The notes under the pieces: generated by a model | Database searches by the model: none | Told to the model about the DNA's origin: nothing | What the model saw: the letters and a program-made list of their open reading frames with translations, nothing else | DNA from: Pascua guehoae | Lineage: Eukaryota; Basidiomycota; Tremellomycetes; Trichosporonales; Trichosporonaceae | Length of the DNA: 64,000 nucleotides | NCBI GenBank assembly: GCA_001600415.1 | Contig: BCJX01000009.1 | Location: 213,088-277,087, forward strand | Direction: 5' to 3' | Program-made: the position numbers and the translations under genes | Shown here: positions 59,901 to 64,000 of the stretch, in pieces | Position numbering within the stretch: the stretch's first letter is position 1 | Layout of the letters: each line of letters starts with the position of its first letter

Positions 59901-61123
59901 GGAGAGCGGGGCGGCAACGGTGGCGGATGAGAAGGCAGCGACTGCGTGTCGGTGGTAGGTGAGCGCGGTAGCAGTGACGGCGGACGCACGGCGGCAGATG
60001 CTGTGGGCTGCGACGATGGTGCCGCCGTTGTGTGGGCGAGGGGTGATCCGGGTGCGGATGACGCGCTGAGCGGGCTGAGCGAGTCAGACGCGGCGGACGT
60101 CAATGGCGGTGAGGTAAGGGCCGCGTGAGGTGGGACGTTCAAGTGGTCAGAGGAGGTTGTCACTGGGGGCGAGGTCAGGGGCGGCCGTTGCACAGGCTGC
60201 ACCGTTTGCACGGGCGGCGCTGGCAAGCACGACGGCCACGGCTGCGCCTGCGCCTGCGCCTGCGCCTGCGCCTGCGCCTGCGCCTGCGCCTGCACCGCGG
60301 CCAACATCTGCGAGAGCGGCCGGCGCGGGGGGAGGGACGGGGGCGTCGTCGGCGTCATTGGTGACACGGTCGAGGCCTGGCTGCTGCCCCTCGTGCCCCA
60401 CGGCGTCGTGACTGGCGAGAGGGACGCGGCGGTCGCGGGCGATGTGGCTGCCGACGACAGAGGGGGGCTGGTTTGTGGCGGCAACGGCAGGCGGGGAGGC
60501 ACTGGCGGCCGGCGGAGATCGACATTTGTTTGGTCGTGTGCGCCGCTGCCACCTAGATTAACATTAGGACATGTCGCGTCTGGCGTGTACCGCGGTGGGA
60601 GGGGCGGGGGGCCTATCGAGGACGGCGAAGGGTTGCGCGGGGGCAGAGGCGGGCCTCCAGTGTGCGACAGGGACAGCGACTGTCGGGAATGGTGGCCGAG
60701 GTGAGGAGCGGCGTGGAATGCCCCGGGGGACATTGTCGAGTGAGGCGACGAGTGAGTTGGCGTGTGAGGCGGCGAGGCAAATGGTGGGGGAGGCGGGTAG
60801 TTGTACGGGCCAGCACTTGCGCCGCCAGTACCTGGCGCCGGGTGTCGGTACGGAGGTGCAGCTCCGGGAGGTAGCCCAGGTCCACCACTAGGCCTCGATG
60901 CATGGTCGGGTGCGTCCCCTCCCATCGCTTGCCCCGTGGTCGCCGGGCTGCCCCACCATGTGTGTGGTGAATGACCGTTTCCATACCCAGAAGCTGAAGT
61001 GTTGTGGGTACGTCCGTGGCCGTCTTGGCCGGTCCAGTTGCCGCCGTCCCAGCCGCTGCCAGAGCCCGTGCCGCCGCCGGCCCAGCCAGGCGGTGGGCCG
61101 TGTTCGTGGTATGGGCTTCCCAT
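56969..61123 (-). CDS. 1384-residue protein: low-complexity N terminus plus five CxxC modules
   Basis: A single exon, unusual in this window. Residues 1-790 are Pro/Ser/Thr/Gly-rich and disordered, with a Gln-Ala dipeptide run. The C-terminal 560 residues are ordered and contain five modules spaced about 90-97 residues apart, each with a CxxC followed by an aromatic residue: CTRCYERHV, CAACFEDLV, CETCFLDYI, CERCFEGIM and CPECWTAFA (about residues 835, 924, 1021, 1116, 1207). Each is followed 20-35 residues later by a further Cys block (CRFH, CDFA, CDLR, CDMN, CSLW). This fits repeated zinc-binding or disulfide modules. I recall similar Cys-rich proteins in filamentous fungi labelled only as integral membrane proteins, yet no membrane helix is visible here. 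A coiled-coil-like tail (SRRLSEIARLEAEWEQ) ends it. Function unknown. Confidence 0.85.
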   Translation of the reverse strand: MGSPYHEHGPPPGWAGGGTGSGSGWDGGNWTGQDGHGRTHNTSASGYGNGHSPHTWWGSPATTGQAMGGDAPDHASRPSGGPGLPPGAAPPYRHPAPGTGGASAGPYNYPPPPPFASPPHTPTHSSPHSTMSPGAFHAAPHLGHHSRQSLSLSHTGGPPLPPRNPSPSSIGPPPLPPRYTPDATCPNVNLGGSGAHDQTNVDLRRPPVPPRLPLPPQTSPPLSSAATSPATAASLSPVTTPWGTRGSSQASTVSPMTPTTPPSLPPRRPLSQMLAAVQAQAQAQAQAQAQAQAQPWPSCLPAPPVQTVQPVQRPPLTSPPVTTSSDHLNVPPHAALTSPPLTSAASDSLSPLSASSAPGSPLAHTTAAPSSQPTASAAVRPPSLLPRSPTTDTQSLPSHPPPLPPRSPTAAIHPLPSAPVHLSPTHTGHSASTSSQPSSPISPTHIRHPTTPTSATSRGSVSGTARLSPSPQPHARRLPATPVSQSPNSPAPRTSPAPHSPSPRPLPSPRLLPPSPGAATSPAPASPCSPTPSPVNNTGNGPATSPRGTTHRPLLSPHDQRTSPVPSVPITPGNARRPSPYPPETYTHTRTYSAGSLAAQTTGAGWSASHQRTQSAQLTNTHTQRPPMSSSPEQETVFLPSSSNAPGTSGPSPWPPVWSYPQEKYTYTPTSPSGLWAASGAASSSSAARQNSPPPDSLYSNGHRPSLPNQSTSPMHPMPPRRGETLPPSYESVARAPRVSPGQHSQFPPRNGAATPASMANVTQQLAQVSVQQHSRTASSTPPAPQDDEPIDKLPTIKVDGPPSSIVWTCPKNREVTYTVMWYHLVSLPDFLMCTRCYERHVAGTRLAPMFERASFASGRCRFHTPRFTKLLLPTAKQTGDSQPLRTYAMHRKATPDCPGLKGTVKGDGIQWYRPRDGKPPGFVACAACFEDLVLSSPFAGKFELVVGQQPEGTTWVCDFAHAYTARAMRKTYTGSDAWYDFVTAATTCLAVPKCTGAIVDPTTRAWYTPRRSIEGMVVCETCFLDYIGLTRFEGEFVRFPVPVPTGGMTETPPQAWSCDLRLPLRIAMNTALAVGDYGLWWTAANRIVFAPPCSTTGSLAPFYTLRGTPCDFDICERCFEGIMRPLGAAQFWERRTPDTLHRGCDMNPSLARAGMYFDRLLEALDTCVWRPFATTVRTLSAIPPCPRRKGAKDAVWYGFPPSLYICPECWTAFAGRTPLAPAVPLRGERSPKWRICSLWSPRMRAMWCATQSSPADTRALVAFADRRQQVYARTIPRADALRTQMEADAQMAGHSNLLSTMYKEIEEAKVQGAAVGAAVGVGTGNAAGTSTSSGSSAGTPHATRFGAIAEQFRQSSKQQMMGANDSRRLSEIARLEAEWEQVQ
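60243..60294 (+). repeat. Hexanucleotide microsatellite encoding Gln-Ala
   Basis: About eight perfect copies of GCGCCT on the plus strand; on the coding minus strand it gives alternating Gln-Ala. It is inside the disordered half of the CxxC protein. Confidence 0.92.
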
Positions 61124-61818
61124 TCTGGCCCGTGGTGAACCGAGGGCGATGCCGTGCTCTGAGCGTAGATCTGGGATGAATGGATATACAAGGAAAAGAA
61201 CGAGGACGAGGACGACTATCGGTTGAGATTGATCGGGATTCTTTGTAAAAGTAGTGGGACAGAGCGTCCGCGTTTTGCGTCATTCCTTGGCCTGCCTCAG
61301 GAACCCGGCATGCAATCCATCCATCCATCAAGACATCAATCAATCCGCAGGGCCGCAGGGCCGCAGGGGCCCCCACAAGCAAAGCGGGGGGCAGGCGCGT
61401 CTGGGCGCTGGGCGGCTCTTGGGGCTAAGATTAGAGGGGGCAAGTAGAGCAAGCAGGCGACAAGCATCCAAACTACCATGCATGCATAATGTCAGAGCCT
61501 AGAGCCCTCACTACTTGTGACACTGCCTTGCCGTCGATCACATACCTGCACTAGTGCTCTAAAACTCTACTGGTTGCATGTTTGTGTGTGTTTTGCTGTG
61601 CAAAAAGCCGCGCTACAAAGTACTGTTGGGCGTTTGTGGATCGTCTTTGATCGACGGGATCGACAGGGCCATCACATGCCGCGCCGGACATATAGCCACC
61701 ACTGCTTTTGGACCAAGGCGGTGTTAGTGGCGTCCATTATTGACTAACCACAAGCATTTACACCGCACAGCATGGCATAGATGGCTGTGTTGCTTATGTC
61801 ACCCAAGAACGTCAGGTA

Positions 61819-61957
61819 CAGAGGGTGTCGGAAAGGAACGACAAAGGCGCTGGGATGCCGAGGCATGCACATGGTGAGCTGCTGCAGACGTGCAGACCTT
61901 GCAAGAGTCTGCCAGTCTCTCCCTGCGCCATTTCTCGTTCCTTTTCGACACCCTCTG
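61819..61957. mobile_element. MITE-like TIR element A (139 bp)
   Basis: The left end CAGAGGGTGTCGGAAAGGAA and right end ...TTCCTTTTCGACACCCTCTG are inverted copies (about 20 bp with two mismatches). TA dinucleotides flank both sides (61817-61818, 61958-61959), as expected for Tc1/mariner-type insertion. It has no coding capacity. The inside shares a GGATGCCGAGGCATG-like block and a TTGCAAGA block with element B. Confidence 0.82.
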
Positions 61958-62007
61958 TACTCTTCTGGCTTTACCAGATCGCTGTTCCCCTGCGTTCAGC
62001 ATTGGTA

Positions 62008-62144
62008 CAGAGGGTGTCAAAAGGGACCGTGAGGGGTGCAGAGTGAGATGTGTCTTGCACTGCCGAGCGCTCATCCCAGTACCAACTCGGAGCTACATGC
62101 CACGGCATTCCTGCGTCCCTCACAGTCCTTTTTGGCACCCTCTG
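62008..62144. mobile_element. MITE-like TIR element B (137 bp)
   Basis: Same TIR (CAGAGGGTGTCAAAAGGGAC at the left, ending GGCACCCTCTG at the right), also flanked by TA on both sides (62006-62007, 62145-62146). The TIR extends through GTGAGGG/CCCTCAC, about 28 bp. Compared in the reverse complement it shares interior blocks with element A, so the two are related and lie in opposite orientation 50 bp apart. Confidence 0.82.
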
Positions 62145-62459
62145 TAAGACGTCGGGCCTCTGCTTGACCCCCAATGCGGTAGTTAGTTTCTCCAGCTACA
62201 GTACTCGTGCAGGGATGATGCCCATCCCGTTCTCGCCATGAACATTGGCAGATGGCTACTGTACAGCGGCGTACGCCAACCTCGCAACCTCGCAACGCCT
62301 GGCCAAATGTCGCGCCCCACGCCCGCCCGCTCGGCCACCCCATGATCAGTCGCCAGTACGTACATGCCATAGCCAGAGCCATCCTAAAGTCCATACAGTT
62401 TTACAAAAGACCGAAAATGCGAACGCTTTGATCCCAGCCACTGCTGCGTGCTGCGTCCC

Positions 62460-64000
62460 CTAGTGGTTCTGCCTGGGGATGGGCTGTGTCTGTGCGAGGC
62501 GCTGGAATTGGGGCGCGTCCTTGAGGACCATACCCTCCGAGAGCTCGCCGACGCTAGCGCGGAACATTTTCTGCCAGGGAGTCTGGTCTGCGGGCATCTT
62601 GCGGTCCTTGTACGATCCGAGCTTTTGTTTGCGCTCGTCAATCTGCTCGGGGGTGAGGAGGACGTTTGCGGTGCGCTTGTTGAGGTCGACGCGGATCACG
62701 TCGCCGTCCTCGAGGAAGCCGAGGAGACCCCCGGTGGCCGCCTCGGGGGACGCGTTGAGGATGGCGGGCGTGCCGCACGTGCCCGACTGGCGGCCGTCGC
62801 CGATACACGGCAGCTCGAGCCCCTGCTTGATGAGCTCGGCGGGCGGGAGCATGTTGACCACCTCGGCCGCGCCCGGGTATCCTTGTGGGCCTGTGCCGCG
62901 CATGATCAGGATTGTTTTCGAGGTAATGTGCGGCGAGTGGTCGATGCGCTTGTGGTAGTCTTCGGGCCCGTCAAAGACGGCGACCGGGCCCTCGAAGGCC
63001 ATTGGGTCCTCGGGGTTCTCGAGCCACTGCTGGCGGAACCGGTCGTTGATCACCGACGTCTTCATGATGGCGCTGTCGAACAGGTTGCCAGAGAGGTTGA
63101 GGAAGCCGCCGTGGCTCTTGAGCGGCTTGTCAAAGTCCATAATGACACGGCGGTCGACCGAAAACTCGCCCTTGCAGTTTTCTCCCATCGACTTGCCCGT
63201 CGCCGTCAGGGCGTCCGGGTGCGGGAGCTTGTCGTGCTTGAGCAGCTCGGCGACCACGGCTGGAGGTGTTAGTGGCGGTAGCGAGGTGGGGAGGTAGAGG
63301 GCCGTCGACGTAGAGGGCCGTTTTGAGGCGTAAACACGCCTTGGAGGACGCGCTGGCAGCTCTACTAAAAGGTAGCGCAGCTACAGTGAGCCCATAAGGG
63401 CTAACCTACTCACAAGGCAAGCCGCCTGCGCGGTAGTACTCTTCACACAGATATTGTCCTGCAGGCTTGACGTTGACAATGACGGGGAGCTCGTAGCCGA
63501 CGCGCTCCCAGTCGGCCGTGGTGAGCTCGACGCCAATGTGCTTTGCGATCGCGGCGAGGTGGATGGGCGCATTGGTGCTCCCGCCAATGGCCGTGTTGCA
63601 TGCAATGGCATTCTCAAACGCCTTCTTTGTGAGAATGTCCGACGGCTTGAGGTCGGCGCGGACCATGTCGACGATGCGGCGGCCAGTCTGGTACGCGCAC
63701 GCGCCGCGCTCGCGGTATGCGGCGGGGATGGCCGACGAGCCCGGCAGGGCCATGCCGAGGGCCTCGGCGAGCGCGTTCATGGTCGACGCCGTGCCCATCG
63801 TGTTGCAGTGGCCGACACTGGGTGTCAGTGGGTGTTATAGTGGGGTACCGTGACCTGACTCACCTTGGCGCCGAGATGGCCATGTTCTGGATAAACTCCT
63901 CGGCATTGATCTTGCCCGTGACGTAGGCCGCGCGGCTGTCCCACGCCACCGAGCCCGAACCCATGAGGCGCTTCTGGTCGTTGCTGTACCCGTTGAGCAT
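62460..64000 (-). CDS. IlvD/Edd-family dehydratase, sugar-acid type (5' end outside window)
   Basis: Fe-S dehydratase converting 2,3-dihydroxy acids to 2-keto-3-deoxy acids. Exons read: >64000-63864, 63817-63414 and 63259-62460; introns 46 and 154 nt. The window starts inside the conserved (GP)MLNG block. Visible: [16 protein letters not shown], the cluster-binding [53 protein letters not shown], and the end block [20 protein letters not shown] with [11 protein letters not shown]. The VGHCNTMG and GDGRQSGT forms match arabonate/xylonate-type dehydratases better than biosynthetic Ilv3, so a role in pentose or sugar-acid breakdown is more likely than valine/isoleucine synthesis; this is inference. 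The N-terminal 100-150 residues are missing from the window. Confidence 0.9.

Larger units (their letters stand above)
61124..62459. other. Intergenic region carrying two TIR elements
   Basis: The gap between the CxxC gene start and the dehydratase stop. Besides the two short elements listed separately, I see only a CCATCCATC/CAATCAATC simple stretch (about 61315-61345) and GCAGGGCC repeats (about 61347-61365). No gene. Confidence 0.6.

Noticed and set aside
62460..63259. Simple naming as ILV3 dihydroxy-acid dehydratase
   Set aside because: Sequence blocks differ from biosynthetic DHAD at the cluster site and the C-terminal block; kept as sugar-acid-type member of the IlvD/Edd family.

Overview
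This window reads as nuclear DNA of a GC-rich basidiomycetous yeast. Genes are interrupted by many short introns (mostly 36-90 nt, GTGAGT/GTAAGT-type donors, CTAAC/CTGAC branch sites, CAG acceptors). Coding sequence is rich in Ser, Pro and Ala, and the gene content is eukaryotic: PRMT5, RecQ/Sgs1, ATG26, RNase P/MRP POP5 and complex I subunits. Intron style and gene types suggest Tremellomycetes, perhaps Trichosporonales; that placement is inference from reading and not from a database search. All exon boundaries were derived by reading splice signals and checking that the frame is kept across every junction.

Left part (1-20 kb), gene dense: the C-terminal part of PRMT5 (+); a large disordered protein of unknown function (-); mitochondrial N-acetylglutamate synthase (+) and argininosuccinate lyase (-), two arginine-pathway genes tail to tail; a membrane protein that resembles Ldb16-type seipin cofactors (+, tentative); a mitochondrial NDUFAF7/DUF185 methyltransferase (-); and a Sgs1/BLM-type RecQ helicase with 18 exons (+), sharing a 432-bp divergent promoter with the methyltransferase.

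Middle part: about 9.6 kb (20.1-29.8 kb) without a supportable gene but with several minisatellites, then a 1201-residue Ser/Pro-rich protein (+), and the complex I subunit NDUFB7 (+) with an unusually long first intron. From 36 to 43 kb lies a more accessory-looking stretch: a cytochrome P450 with an apparent frameshift near its N terminus, and a predicted secreted protein that joins two bacterial-type peptidoglycan-binding domains, a Pro/Thr linker and a class 3 lipase. I consider this fusion the most interesting item in the window.

Right part: sterol 3-beta-glucosyltransferase ATG26 (-, 16 exons) divergent from a second, shorter RecQ helicase (+, 17 exons); POP5 (-) with a 1.2-kb intron; a 1384-residue protein whose C-terminal half carries five regularly spaced CxxC modules (-); a pair of short TIR elements with TA flanks (MITE-like); and the C-terminal part of an IlvD/Edd dehydratase of the sugar-acid type (-), cut by the window end. 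Several ordinary genes group by theme (arginine synthesis, complex I, RecQ helicases), but I see no evidence that they act as one operon-like unit.
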